IMG/VR virus record: IMGVR_UViG_3300025769_000442
Location: 1 to 33,442 of that record
DNA: 33,442 nucleotides
Reading direction: 5' to 3' (one strand)
Origin: a virus
Of the stretch, positions 17,386 to 24,172 are shown piece by piece; position 1 is the stretch's first letter, and each line of letters opens with the position of its first letter. The notes beneath the pieces were generated by a model that saw only the letters and a list, made by a program, of their open reading frames with translations, was not told the origin of the DNA and did not search any database. A program made the position numbers and the translations under genes.

Positions 17386-17573
17386 TTCTTACTCCAATCT
17401 TCTACAATATAATCATACAACATATTTATCTCGTCCTCATTCTCTTCTATCAATTGGACTCGATCATTAGGCCAAGAATACTTTCTAGCATATTTCTTAG
17501 CATCTTTTAACAAAGCAAAACCATTACTGGTTTTATTGCCTTCTGGTTTTGTTACTACTACTTTGTAGTACAT
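17382..17573 (-). CDS. Small acidic protein of unknown function
   Basis: 63 aa, soluble. The N-terminus is beta-like (MYYKVVVTK) followed by a Lys-rich helix and an acidic C-terminus (EENEDEINMLYDYIVEDW). The ribosome-binding site AGGGAGAA lies about 10 nt before ATG. It overlaps the next gene by ATGA. No family recognised; such small late-in-operon genes are often accessory host-takeover genes, but nothing specific is seen here. Confidence 0.65.
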   Translation of the reverse strand: MYYKVVVTKPEGNKTSNGFALLKDAKKYARKYSWPNDRVQLIEENEDEINMLYDYIVEDWSKK

Positions 17574-17585
17574 ATCACATTCTCC

Positions 17586-17861
17586 CTACATTGTCAAGTG
17601 TATTCTAAATAAACTTGTCAGTAGCGTAGCTAGAGCAAATGCATTTATAACCATTAATGCTCTATCATTCCATAACATCCCTACAATTAACCAACCACCA
17701 ATACCTATTGAATGGAAATACAAGTTCAATGGGAAGATGTTGTTGGCAGTTAGTACTGTAGAAACCATTAGTATTATACTCGATACCCACTTGATATACC
17801 AATCAACGGTATATAATGGGGTTTTGGTAATAATTTGTATTCCTTTGTGGTCTTTCCACAT
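17586..17861 (-). CDS. Small multi-TM membrane protein (DUF6552-like)
   Basis: 91 aa with two to three hydrophobic segments (about residues 25-42, 52-66 and 69-86). Motifs DWYIKWVSSI and WLIVGMLWNDRALMVINA resemble a short membrane-protein family common in marine bacteria and phages that I recall as DUF6552; that label is from memory. The ORF begins immediately downstream of the structured 142-nt gap at 17862-18003, so its expression may be controlled by that element. Molecular role unknown. Confidence 0.68.
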   Translation of the reverse strand: MWKDHKGIQIITKTPLYTVDWYIKWVSSIILMVSTVLTANNIFPLNLYFHSIGIGGWLIVGMLWNDRALMVINAFALATLLTSLFRIHLTM

Positions 17862-18003
17862 TTTTTACTCAATTCTTAAAAAAATGACCTCGTAGGATAA
17901 GGTAGAAGAGGGTGTAAGCAATGTCTCTGGTAGGTAGTGTCCAGATTTTACCTACATCCTCTCTAGCCTAGCTTAAAATGGCTCTCAGAGGATTTGCCCT
18001 AAA
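17862..18003 (-). ncRNA. Structured intergenic RNA candidate (leader or small RNA)
   Basis: This is the longest stretch without a plausible gene in the right arm. In - strand RNA, a 7-bp perfect stem (ATCCTCT 17993-17987 with AGAGGAT 17962-17956) encloses a 4-bp AGCC/GGCT stem. It directly abuts a second perfect 7-bp hairpin (GTAGGTA 17955-17949 with TACCTAC 17936-17930). AGGG (18000-17997) can pair with CCCT (17912-17909) to close a three-way junction. A weak stem (ACCT/AGGT, 17903-17887) followed by seven Us (17884-17878) then resembles a terminator. It lies between the exported 106-aa gene and the 91-aa membrane gene. I cannot match it to a known RNA family. Confidence 0.5.
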
Positions 18004-18324
18004 TTACCACTTAATTTCATCTTTTTTCTTTATAATTTCACCTGTTGAGCCTGAATCTACCCAACATAGTAACTGAGAGTTCTCAGGACGTATAATTGCA
18101 GCAGTCCAGGTTCCAGATGTAGTATTGTTAAATATAAATGTTATGTGTCCTCTGGATGATATTCCACGAAATACGATTTGTTCTCCGTGTTTATCTTGAA
18201 TATACGTTTTAGCCTCTTCCAGACTTTTGCACCCTGCTCTTTCTGGTGCTTGACTATACGATGTGGAAACATTGAACATAAGCAAACATAAACCAATTAA
18301 ACCTCCTGTAAGTATTTTAGTCAT
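18004..18324 (-). CDS. Small secreted protein with signal peptide
   Basis: 106 aa. A clear signal peptide: Lys4, hydrophobic core LTGGLIGLCLLMF, then STSYSQA with likely cleavage around residues 24-26. The mature part has two cysteines (RAGCKS and LLCWVD) and beta-rich segments. AAGGAGGTT is the ribosome-binding site, and the gene starts one base after the ThyX stop. A periplasmic accessory protein; function not recognised. Confidence 0.75.
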   Translation of the reverse strand: MTKILTGGLIGLCLLMFNVSTSYSQAPERAGCKSLEEAKTYIQDKHGEQIVFRGISSRGHITFIFNNTTSGTWTAAIIRPENSQLLCWVDSGSTGEIIKKKDEIKW

Positions 18325-18325
18325 C

Positions 18326-19000
18326 TTAACCTCCTTTAAGGTTAGTTATTAGAGATATCCAACTTTCAGGAAACAATGGTAATATAATATCATGCCATTG
18401 ACTTGCTAAATCTTGTATCTCTTGTTGTGCAGTAGATTCACTGCGTAAATTATATGCCCTAGCCCAAGCATACAATGATCCTGTTACATAATACTCAGTG
18501 TATGTTGACTGAGGTAGAACCATTCTAGCTTGTTCAGGACAAACATCCATACCTAGTAAATGTATATAAGTCCACTTAGCTTTATTAATAGACTGAACAT
18601 ATGCATCTATCATAACGTTATATGGATTTATATCTATAGTTTCTTCTGATGAGCCTTGCTTCCTATCATCAGCTTTCTTTCTCCACTCTGTAGGTATAAA
18701 GAACTCAGGAAGATCATCTACATACCTTCTACTAACTTCATTATAACTAAATCCAACAGTATGTTTGAACCTTTGTCTAGCTACAAAGAGAGGTACTTTC
18801 TCTCGCATTGTTATCATGCAATGTGTGAAGGGTGTGAAGTGTTCATTTCTTGCAAGGAAGTCTAATAACTTCTGATCCTTTGCATTAAGAAACACACCCA
18901 TCTCTGATACACTAAAAGAGGACTCCTTGTTGAAGCTGACCCTCGCTGCATTGACTACTGTTAGATCCGTTCCCATTGAGTCTACTAAGGTAGCTTTCAT
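18326..19000 (-). CDS. thyX: Flavin-dependent thymidylate synthase ThyX
   Basis: 224 aa, typical length. ThyX makes dTMP from dUMP using methylene-tetrahydrofolate and FAD/NADPH. The signature region reads RQRFKHTVGFSYNEVSRRY (about residues 75-93), a variant of the RHRxxSxNxxSxR motif in which the central His is Gln, as in several phage enzymes. The N-terminus (VNAARVSF) and HFTPFTHC also match the family, as do RMVLPQSTYTEYY and a C-terminal R (LRSESTAQQEI). AGAGGA precedes the ATG. It shares 89 nt with the end of the upstream nuclease gene. It supplies dTMP for phage DNA together with the nearby RNR. Confidence 0.95.
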   Translation of the reverse strand: MKATLVDSMGTDLTVVNAARVSFNKESSFSVSEMGVFLNAKDQKLLDFLARNEHFTPFTHCMITMREKVPLFVARQRFKHTVGFSYNEVSRRYVDDLPEFFIPTEWRKKADDRKQGSSEETIDINPYNVMIDAYVQSINKAKWTYIHLLGMDVCPEQARMVLPQSTYTEYYVTGSLYAWARAYNLRSESTAQQEIQDLASQWHDIILPLFPESWISLITNLKGG

Positions 19001-19433
19001 CTTTACGTTCCTCTATTAAAAATCCAGGATAATATTTTTTAACTGCTTTATTCCAACATTCTTCTACTGTAAGTCCATAAGTAAACTGTCTTAGTTTTTT
19101 AACAGTAACTGATCCTCCATCACCGTATATAGATTTGATTGCTTTAAAATTAAGGTAGTATATTTCTTTTGTATCTAGGATAACACAAGCTACTATCTCA
19201 AAAGAGTTTTCATCATAGTAATGATTGTGTCTTTTTCTAACTCTAAATGTTTCTCCTATGTTAGATACCATAGCCTTAACTTGTATTCTAATAGGACGTT
19301 CAGTGTGAGAAATACAAACAATATCTGTGTCGGCTGCATCTATATGATAAGCAGATATGCCCATCTCAGATAAGTTTGCTAGTATTATAAATTCACCCTG
19401 CTTACCTACTAGAGTTTTCTCTGGTTCAGGCAT
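18912..19433 (-). CDS. PD-(D/E)XK nuclease-like protein
   Basis: 173 aa. The N-terminal core has the order of a PD-(D/E)XK fold: GKQGEF (Glu14), a helix, DTDIV (Asp37), then IQVK (Gln51, Lys53). This arrangement occurs in small phage endonucleases and Holliday-junction-resolvase-like proteins. Likely a DNA endonuclease for genome processing or host DNA breakdown. The Ser/Asn/Gln-rich C-terminal 30 residues overlap the thyX start in another frame, an unusually long overlap (89 nt). The start overlaps the upstream RMF-like gene by 25 nt. Fold call is moderate, substrate unknown. Confidence 0.75.
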   Translation of the reverse strand: MPEPEKTLVGKQGEFIILANLSEMGISAYHIDAADTDIVCISHTERPIRIQVKAMVSNIGETFRVRKRHNHYYDENSFEIVACVILDTKEIYYLNFKAIKSIYGDGGSVTVKKLRQFTYGLTVEECWNKAVKKYYPGFLIEERKDESYLSRLNGNGSNSSQCSEGQLQQGVLF

Positions 19434-19552
19434 CTATAGTACTCCTTATTGTAGCCTCGTTGCCATTCCCTTGCTCTATCAGAAGTAGGAGGAAACGGAT
19501 TGTTTTTGTTCCTCCTAAATCCGTTCCTACCCTGTTCTAGAATATCCCTCAT
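19409..19552 (-). CDS. Ribosome modulation factor-like small protein
   Basis: 47 aa from ATG at 19552; a longer TTG-started version would run back into the RNR gene and is less likely. The sequence MRDILEQGRNGF, then NPFPP, REWQRGYNKEYYR, matches the layout of Rmf-like small proteins (E/QG..A/GF, NP[FY], W..G[FYW]). Rmf in bacteria binds 30S/70S ribosomes and promotes hibernating 100S dimers. A phage copy could modulate host translation, but it may instead be a generic small RNA- or DNA-binding protein. Basic, with 8 Arg. It sits between nrdJ and a nuclease in a coupled operon. Confidence 0.65.
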   Translation of the reverse strand: MRDILEQGRNGFRRNKNNPFPPTSDRAREWQRGYNKEYYRCLNQRKL

Positions 19553-19571
19553 AGGAAAAGGGTATCTTCTT

Positions 19572-21275
19572 TTATACGCCACAAACCCCTCCTGAGTTGG
19601 TAATTTCACAGATATCATGTGTCTCAACGGCTTCTTCAAATTCTGTTCCTAACTTATCTACTGCCTCACTGTAAGGTACTACAGAGAGAGGCTGACCACC
19701 ACGGCAACCATCTGGATACACTGTAAATCCACGTAATCTATGTGCATATGATGCTAGTGTATTAGCAAAATCACTTACAGTATCCTCATTATTAAACTTA
19801 GATCCCCAAGAAGGCAGATTGATGGTAGAACTAATAGACATATCTACGTAGTCTTGCACATCTGCTTGAAACTTAATTCTTCTTTCGTAATCGTCTGCTA
19901 AGTCTAGTGCAGATTCAATCTTATCAGGATCAGCATCGTACATATCAATTAATTCTTGTGCTGCGGAATCTACAACATATTGATACTTCCACTTAGTACC
20001 ACCTGTTAAGTATCTACGCTTATATGCTACAGCAAAGATAGGCTCTATTCCACTGGAGCTACCAGCGAGTATAGAAATACTACCAGTAGGAGCGATAGCG
20101 CGGTTCGCAACTGGTCTTGATATGGATAACTCGTCAGCAAATTCCTTAGAGATGTTATCACTGACACCTTTATAGATTGACAACCACTTGTGTAGTTCTG
20201 GGGTAACTTCATACTTCTCTCCTCGTTTAACTAACCATTCGTGCATACCCATAAGACCTAAACCTAGTCTTCTGTTTTTCTCTCTAACTTTATACACTTT
20301 AGCATAAGGTAGTTCTGCTCTTAGCGTACCACAGATTAAGAATTTAGTAGCAAGTTCAACGACTCTAGCAAGCTCTTGAAGTGAATCAATGCGTCCAAGA
20401 TTGACACTACCCAGATTACAAACATCACTGTCATCAGCAGAAGTAACTTCTGTACAAGCATTTCTAAGAGTATCCTTTTCATTCTCCATGAAGTTAAAGC
20501 TAAATCCTGGTTCAGCAGAAGTTAATGCCTGTTCAACATTCTTCATAAACACTTCACCAACATCACCTGTCTTCCAATAGTTCATCAACCATTCAGTATC
20601 ATAATTAACGCTGATGTTAGTCATGTCTAAAGGTGCGCGGAAGTTAAAGTCTTGTTCTTTAATATCTTTAAAGGTAAATCCTGTAGTACCAACATTCATA
20701 TCACCCCAATTCTTAGCAGTTAAGAAGCTAGGGATATCATTATGCTTCCAGTTAAGTGATGCATACATGGCTGATCTACGTGATCCTCCCTGCATTACAT
20801 TAGCACCTATAGAGTTGATCATCTGCATCTTAGGTATCGGGCCAGATGCTAATCCACCTGAACCACCTAAAGATCTTCCTGACTCACGATAGATAGAATA
20901 ATCTACTCCAATACCTCCACCAGTCATCAAACATGATTCTGCTTTCCAACTTAGATTTGCCCAATCTTCTCTTGTATCTTCTTCAGCAGATAATAGGAAA
21001 CAGTTATTGTAAAATCTTCTATCTCTTCCTGCATAATAAATATATCTACCACCAGGAACAAACTTGAGATCTGTTATATACTTCTGTAGTTCTTTACGTT
21101 CTTCCTTACGCATCAAAGCTTCTTCACCTGCACGTAAGTTACCACATACATCTTCTACAAGTACCCTAGATAACTGCTCCCACGTATCGCAACCAGTGTG
21201 TGCGTACTTTAAGTTAAATATATCTTCAGAGAATTTGGATCTGAACATTGGATTCATGTTTGATTTAAATGTCAT
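19572..21275 (-). CDS. nrdJ: Adenosylcobalamin-dependent (class II) ribonucleotide reductase
   Basis: 567 aa. It reduces ribonucleotides to deoxyribonucleotides using a B12 radical, independent of oxygen and without a small subunit; no NrdB gene is nearby. Visible features: NNC (Cys92) in the first redox position, NACTE (Asn272, Cys274, Glu276) as the thiyl-radical site, Cys286 in VCNLGSVNL as the redox partner, the QGGSRRSAMY substrate segment, PTGSIS (396-401), and C-terminal cysteines Cys556 and Cys565 for reductant exchange. It is shorter than the monomeric lactobacillar enzyme (about 740 aa) and shows no ATP-cone domain, so allosteric control may be reduced. AGGTGG precedes ATG. Activity depends on host cobalamin. 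Confidence 0.93.
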   Translation of the reverse strand: MTFKSNMNPMFRSKFSEDIFNLKYAHTGCDTWEQLSRVLVEDVCGNLRAGEEALMRKEERKELQKYITDLKFVPGGRYIYYAGRDRRFYNNCFLLSAEEDTREDWANLSWKAESCLMTGGGIGVDYSIYRESGRSLGGSGGLASGPIPKMQMINSIGANVMQGGSRRSAMYASLNWKHNDIPSFLTAKNWGDMNVGTTGFTFKDIKEQDFNFRAPLDMTNISVNYDTEWLMNYWKTGDVGEVFMKNVEQALTSAEPGFSFNFMENEKDTLRNACTEVTSADDSDVCNLGSVNLGRIDSLQELARVVELATKFLICGTLRAELPYAKVYKVREKNRRLGLGLMGMHEWLVKRGEKYEVTPELHKWLSIYKGVSDNISKEFADELSISRPVANRAIAPTGSISILAGSSSGIEPIFAVAYKRRYLTGGTKWKYQYVVDSAAQELIDMYDADPDKIESALDLADDYERRIKFQADVQDYVDMSISSTINLPSWGSKFNNEDTVSDFANTLASYAHRLRGFTVYPDGCRGGQPLSVVPYSEAVDKLGTEFEEAVETHDICEITNSGGVCGV

Positions 21276-21441
21276 CGTTTACTACCACCTTTATATTATC
21301 TATGACTATACCTTCCAGAGCATCTGAAACAGCAGATGATATTAACTCTTTCATGTCTTCTTCTAATCCTGCCTTACCATCAACAGGAACCCAACAGGCA
21401 TCACTATCTATCTGGGCATTTATATAAATAGATACTACCAT
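21265..21441 (-). CDS. 58-aa conserved-looking small protein upstream of nrdJ
   Basis: A short ORF with ATG at 21441 and TAA at 21265-21267, overlapping the nrdJ start. It begins six bases after the upstream TGA and fills the whole 172-nt gap, which otherwise has no gene. The product begins MVVSIYINAQIDSD, has an acidic helix and ends IVIDNIKVVVNDDI, giving an alpha/beta pattern with two hydrophobic strands. Function unknown. Tight packing at both ends is the main evidence that it is real. Confidence 0.65.
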   Translation of the reverse strand: MVVSIYINAQIDSDACWVPVDGKAGLEEDMKELISSAVSDALEGIVIDNIKVVVNDDI

Positions 21442-21447
21442 ATTATC

Positions 21448-21792
21448 TCACAATTGCCAATCTACTTCAGCTTCAACTTTAGCTAAAACATCTTGTTGTC
21501 TGGCAGTTTCTAATTTAGTTACAGCATCCATCGATCCTATCTCTCCTCCTAAACCTGCATAACCTGCTATATCAACCCAACTATCTTGATGAGTAGGGTT
21601 CTTAGCTAATCTTGCCATCTTAACCCATGCCATACACAGTGCTACATCTTCTCTGGTTACGTGTTTTTTTAATATGAGACTCCATCCTTGTGCTATATCA
21701 TTGAAGTTAGTAAATGCATCTCCGTACTCCTTATCCCTATCTCCTGTAATAAGTTCACTTGCTTTTTTTAATATTATCTCTCTTGGAATCAT
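21448..21792 (-). CDS. DUF6378-like protein, possible NTP pyrophosphohydrolase relative
   Basis: 114 aa, all-alpha. Motifs ASELITGDRDKEYGDAF, EDVALCMAWVKMARLA and HQDSWVDIAGYAGLG match a small phage family I know as DUF6378, often next to nucleotide metabolism genes. The conserved acidic and basic pairs (Asp49, Lys58, Arg61, Asp70, Asp74) are reminiscent of MazG-type all-alpha NTPases, so a role in clearing or balancing nucleotides is possible but unproven. Start overlaps the upstream stop by one base. It lies within the nrdJ-thyX cluster, in line with nucleotide metabolism. Confidence 0.78.
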   Translation of the reverse strand: MIPREIILKKASELITGDRDKEYGDAFTNFNDIAQGWSLILKKHVTREDVALCMAWVKMARLAKNPTHQDSWVDIAGYAGLGGEIGSMDAVTKLETARQQDVLAKVEAEVDWQL

Positions 21793-22088
21793 TAATGTAA
21801 CCTTTTTGAAAAGTTAGCGTATACGATGTTACCTTCTATTTTTTCTATCTTTTTAGCTGGTTTTATATTATACTCTTCTGCTAATCTTATAGATGCTTCT
21901 TCAACTACACTTTCTAATACTTCTCTAATTCTAATACCAATGTTTTCAATCATATCAGAACCATTAAAGTTACCATCGTATATCTGAAGTTCATTACGTT
22001 TCTTATCAAGTGTACAAAATACTCCATACGTATTGTCAGGTATAAGTATTTCGTGTGCTATTTCTTCGTCTTCTTCTTTGTCGGACAT
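21792..22088 (-). CDS. Small acidic protein of unknown function
   Basis: 98 aa. A Glu/Asp-rich start (MSDKEEDEEIAHE) is followed by a beta-like stretch (TYGVFCTLD), a helix (about 52-72, IREVLESVVEEASIRL) and a basic end. It overlaps the nuclease gene upstream by 31 nt and the next gene by one base. No family recognised. Confidence 0.7.
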   Translation of the reverse strand: MSDKEEDEEIAHEILIPDNTYGVFCTLDKKRNELQIYDGNFNGSDMIENIGIRIREVLESVVEEASIRLAEEYNIKPAKKIEKIEGNIVYANFSKRLH

Positions 22089-22483
22089 ACTGTCAACTCC
22101 ATAAAATCATCAGCATACATTAGTGCTAACGGACGTTTTCGATCACCTTTTAATATTGCTACAGGTTTTGTAGCTTTCATCATATTAGTCTCTGCTTGTT
22201 CTAAGGCAGCATATACAGCAAAGGATGATCTTGCTTTGCATTCAACTGTCCAAGGAAACAATCTACGTGCCAAAGGACTAAGACCTATATCAGGTCCATT
22301 AACTCCACCAGGAGTTGACGTAATATCATCATCCTCGACACCTTTAAGATGCTGTTGAAGGTAATTACGTACCCACTGTTGAAGCTTGCGTCCTTTAGCT
22401 TTAGCAGACGCTACACTTATTCTACTTGAAGACCGTGTAGTGGTGGTAGGCATTTGCTGACTTTGATTTAGGGTTGCGTTCAT
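22058..22483 (-). CDS. PD-(D/E)XK nuclease, Holliday-junction-resolvase-like candidate
   Basis: 141 aa. The core reads GRKLQQWVRNYL (helix), then GPDIGLS (Asp65), WTVECK (Glu81, Lys83) and YAALEQAE, the usual D ... ExK layout of small PD-(D/E)XK endonucleases. Probably an endonuclease that resolves branched replication intermediates, analogous in role to T7 endonuclease I; that role is inferred from position after Cas4-like and SSB-like genes. ATG at 22483 gives a 62-nt overlap with the upstream gene; an internal ATG at 22453 would reduce this. A Ser/Thr-rich N-terminal 25 residues precede the fold, and the C-terminus is Lys-rich. Confidence 0.75.
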   Translation of the reverse strand: MNATLNQSQQMPTTTTRSSSRISVASAKAKGRKLQQWVRNYLQQHLKGVEDDDITSTPGGVNGPDIGLSPLARRLFPWTVECKARSSFAVYAALEQAETNMMKATKPVAILKGDRKRPLALMYADDFMELTVCPTKKKTKK

Positions 22484-23282
22484 ATTTTAGATCAGGCCAA
22501 CAAGTATATCTAAAACTACAATAAGAACAAGTCATACTTAGTTTTCTATTACCTGTTGGTTTACGATAAAAGAACTCCTCTTCATCAGTAAATCCACGTA
22601 CAAAGTTATCCTCTGTTGCTTCCTTATAACGATTAATAGTATCTTCTATCTTATTAGTATAGCTCTCTTCATCATCAGGATTAGCTTGAACTATTTTCAT
22701 TTCACCTGATTCTTTACTAACAGCTATCCAACCACCTGCTTTTATTTCTGGAGTCTCTTCTCTCTCAGCCTTAGTATAACCAAACAACTGAGCGCAATAT
22801 CCAAAGTCATCATTTTCTTTCAGTGCTTCATAAGAAGCAAACTTCTTTTCAAAAGCAAATCTTGATGCACTTTTTATATCCCATAGAGAATAACCATTAC
22901 CATCTTTAATGATTAAATCAAGTTCTCCATTAATGTAATCTCCATCAGGAGTTTTGTAACCTACTCGTTTATTTAAATCTACTATTTCTACACCTGCTGC
23001 TAACAGGATAGCTACAGCAATTACTTCAGTCATATCTCCGTATAACATTTTAATACGAAAAGAGTTTGACTCAGGAGCTTTGGGCCAACCTAGTTTCTCT
23101 GCGTGTAACTGGCAGAATGGTTTGCCTACCTGAGACATAGAGGGAAGTTTAGCTCCCCCCTTTCTCTTAAAATTAAACTTACCTAACTTACTATTAAACA
23201 TCTGACTAGCACGAAACACTATGTCATCTGGAATTTTAGGATCACCAGCAAGGTAAGTATCAATCTTTGTTTGAAGATCCAT
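22422..23282 (-). CDS. Cas4/RecB-like PD-(D/E)XK exonuclease with Fe-S cysteines
   Basis: 286 aa from ATG at 23282, directly after the upstream TAA; a longer TTG-started form (23318) would run into that gene. PD-(D/E)XK residues are visible: Glu86 in GDMTEV, GELDL (Asp122), WDIK (Asp135, Lys137) and the RecB-type Q-motif QLFGY (165-169). A lone Cys57 together with CSYCSFRYTC (Cys252, 255, 261) forms the four-cysteine pattern of Cas4 and AddB 4Fe-4S nucleases. Likely a single-strand-acting exonuclease in phage recombination or end processing. No cas1, cas2 or repeats are present, so this is not CRISPR adaptation. Confidence 0.85.
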   Translation of the reverse strand: MDLQTKIDTYLAGDPKIPDDIVFRASQMFNSKLGKFNFKRKGGAKLPSMSQVGKPFCQLHAEKLGWPKAPESNSFRIKMLYGDMTEVIAVAILLAAGVEIVDLNKRVGYKTPDGDYINGELDLIIKDGNGYSLWDIKSASRFAFEKKFASYEALKENDDFGYCAQLFGYTKAEREETPEIKAGGWIAVSKESGEMKIVQANPDDEESYTNKIEDTINRYKEATEDNFVRGFTDEEEFFYRKPTGNRKLSMTCSYCSFRYTCWPDLKYERNPKSKSANAYHHYTVFK

Positions 23283-23283
23283 C

Positions 23284-24114
23284 TTATAGTGGGATCTCGT
23301 CATTGAGTAAGTCATCAAGATCAGTTTTAATTCCAGCAGGAACCATGTTCTCTCGCATCTTCTCTGCTACCTGATCATTCTCTACCTTAACAAGATCAAT
23401 GAAGTTAGTAATGTACCCCCTAGTCTCATCAGTTAGGGGATGATGTTCTCCAAGTAAAGGGGTATACTTCAGGACAAAGTATTTGTTTGATCCTGTTTTC
23501 TTTAACTCATAACCAACCTTCATATCAAAGTTAAGAGGCATAGACTGTTGCCTAATCATGCTAGTCATAACTTTACTGATCTCCATAAAGTTAGATGGTC
23601 CTAGCTTCATACGAAAAGGAACATCCTTTATCTCTACCTTATCACCTGATGCAGCCGTAGGTTTATCCATACGTATTAGACCAAAGATATTTCTATATAA
23701 CTTAGCCTTAGATGCTGTAGCGTATGCTACTGGATCAACTGCACGTAACTTCTCACGTTGCTTAGAAGGTATCCATCCACACTTATCACCACCATCCCAA
23801 TCTAATGCAGTATCAGAGAACTGCTTGAAATGCTGAGACATATTAGAAAACTTCTGAATATCGGAATCAAATACAGAAGTCTGCATTGTGTCTAGAAATA
23901 TTCTGAAGTAAGTATCTTTAGCAAATACTTCTCCAAGATCAGGATGAGATAGTCCTATAGATGGTGCAGGTATTCCCTCTACCATATCTCCATCTATATC
24001 TGTAGTGCTATCCTTATTAATCCTGGCCCTAGCTAGTATTGGCCCTGAGTTCATGGTAGAATACAAGGCCGATAGATCAGTAGAATTACCGTCTATATTC
24101 ATTAATTGATTCAT
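23284..24114 (-). CDS. Single-stranded DNA-binding protein candidate
   Basis: 276 aa. The central part is beta-rich with aromatic and basic residues (FRMKLG, YELKKTGSNKYFVLKY), and the chain ends in the acidic tip DLDDLLNDEIPL, which resembles the DDDIPF-type tip by which bacterial SSB recruits partners. It is the first gene after the promoter at 24144-24172, as expected for a protein needed in bulk. It lies between PolA and two nucleases, which fits an SSB. A clear OB-fold motif cannot be proven by eye, so the call rests on tip, position and size. AAAGGGG precedes ATG. Confidence 0.65.
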   Translation of the reverse strand: MNQLMNIDGNSTDLSALYSTMNSGPILARARINKDSTTDIDGDMVEGIPAPSIGLSHPDLGEVFAKDTYFRIFLDTMQTSVFDSDIQKFSNMSQHFKQFSDTALDWDGGDKCGWIPSKQREKLRAVDPVAYATASKAKLYRNIFGLIRMDKPTAASGDKVEIKDVPFRMKLGPSNFMEISKVMTSMIRQQSMPLNFDMKVGYELKKTGSNKYFVLKYTPLLGEHHPLTDETRGYITNFIDLVKVENDQVAEKMRENMVPAGIKTDLDDLLNDEIPL

Positions 24115-24125
24115 ACGAATCCCCT

Positions 24126-24138
24126 TTCATTAAATGAA
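24126..24138. promoter_or_regulatory. Palindromic operator candidate in the SSB-like leader
   Basis: TTCATT-A-AATGAA is a perfect 13-nt inverted repeat lying between the -10 box (24144-24149) and the ribosome-binding site of the 276-aa gene. It could be an operator for a repressor or a short leader hairpin. It is AT-rich, so chance is a real alternative. Confidence 0.35.
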
Positions 24139-24143
24139 TGATG

Positions 24144-24172
24144 CTTATAGCATACTTTTATTATTTTGTCAA
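24144..24172 (-). promoter_or_regulatory. Sigma70-type promoter for the SSB-like gene and downstream operon
   Basis: On the - strand TTGACA (24172-24167), a 17-nt spacer, then TATAAG (24149-24144) preceded by TATGC. The -35 box overlaps the polA stop codon. The leader to ATG at 24114 is about 30 nt. The layout matches the other promoters in this window. Confidence 0.8.

Noticed and set aside
17568-17596. Promoter-like TTGACA with a 17-nt spacer at the end of the 91-aa gene (- strand)
   Set aside because: The -10 position reads TATGTA, a poor match, and includes the start codon of the next gene, so it is probably chance.
19409-19639. Longer 76-codon version of the RMF-like gene
   Set aside because: It needs a TTG start inside nrdJ; the ATG at 19552 lies after the nrdJ stop and begins at the family-like motif.
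22422-23282. CRISPR adaptation module suggested by the Cas4-like gene
   Set aside because: No cas1 or cas2 and no repeat-spacer array anywhere in the window; neighbours are replication genes.
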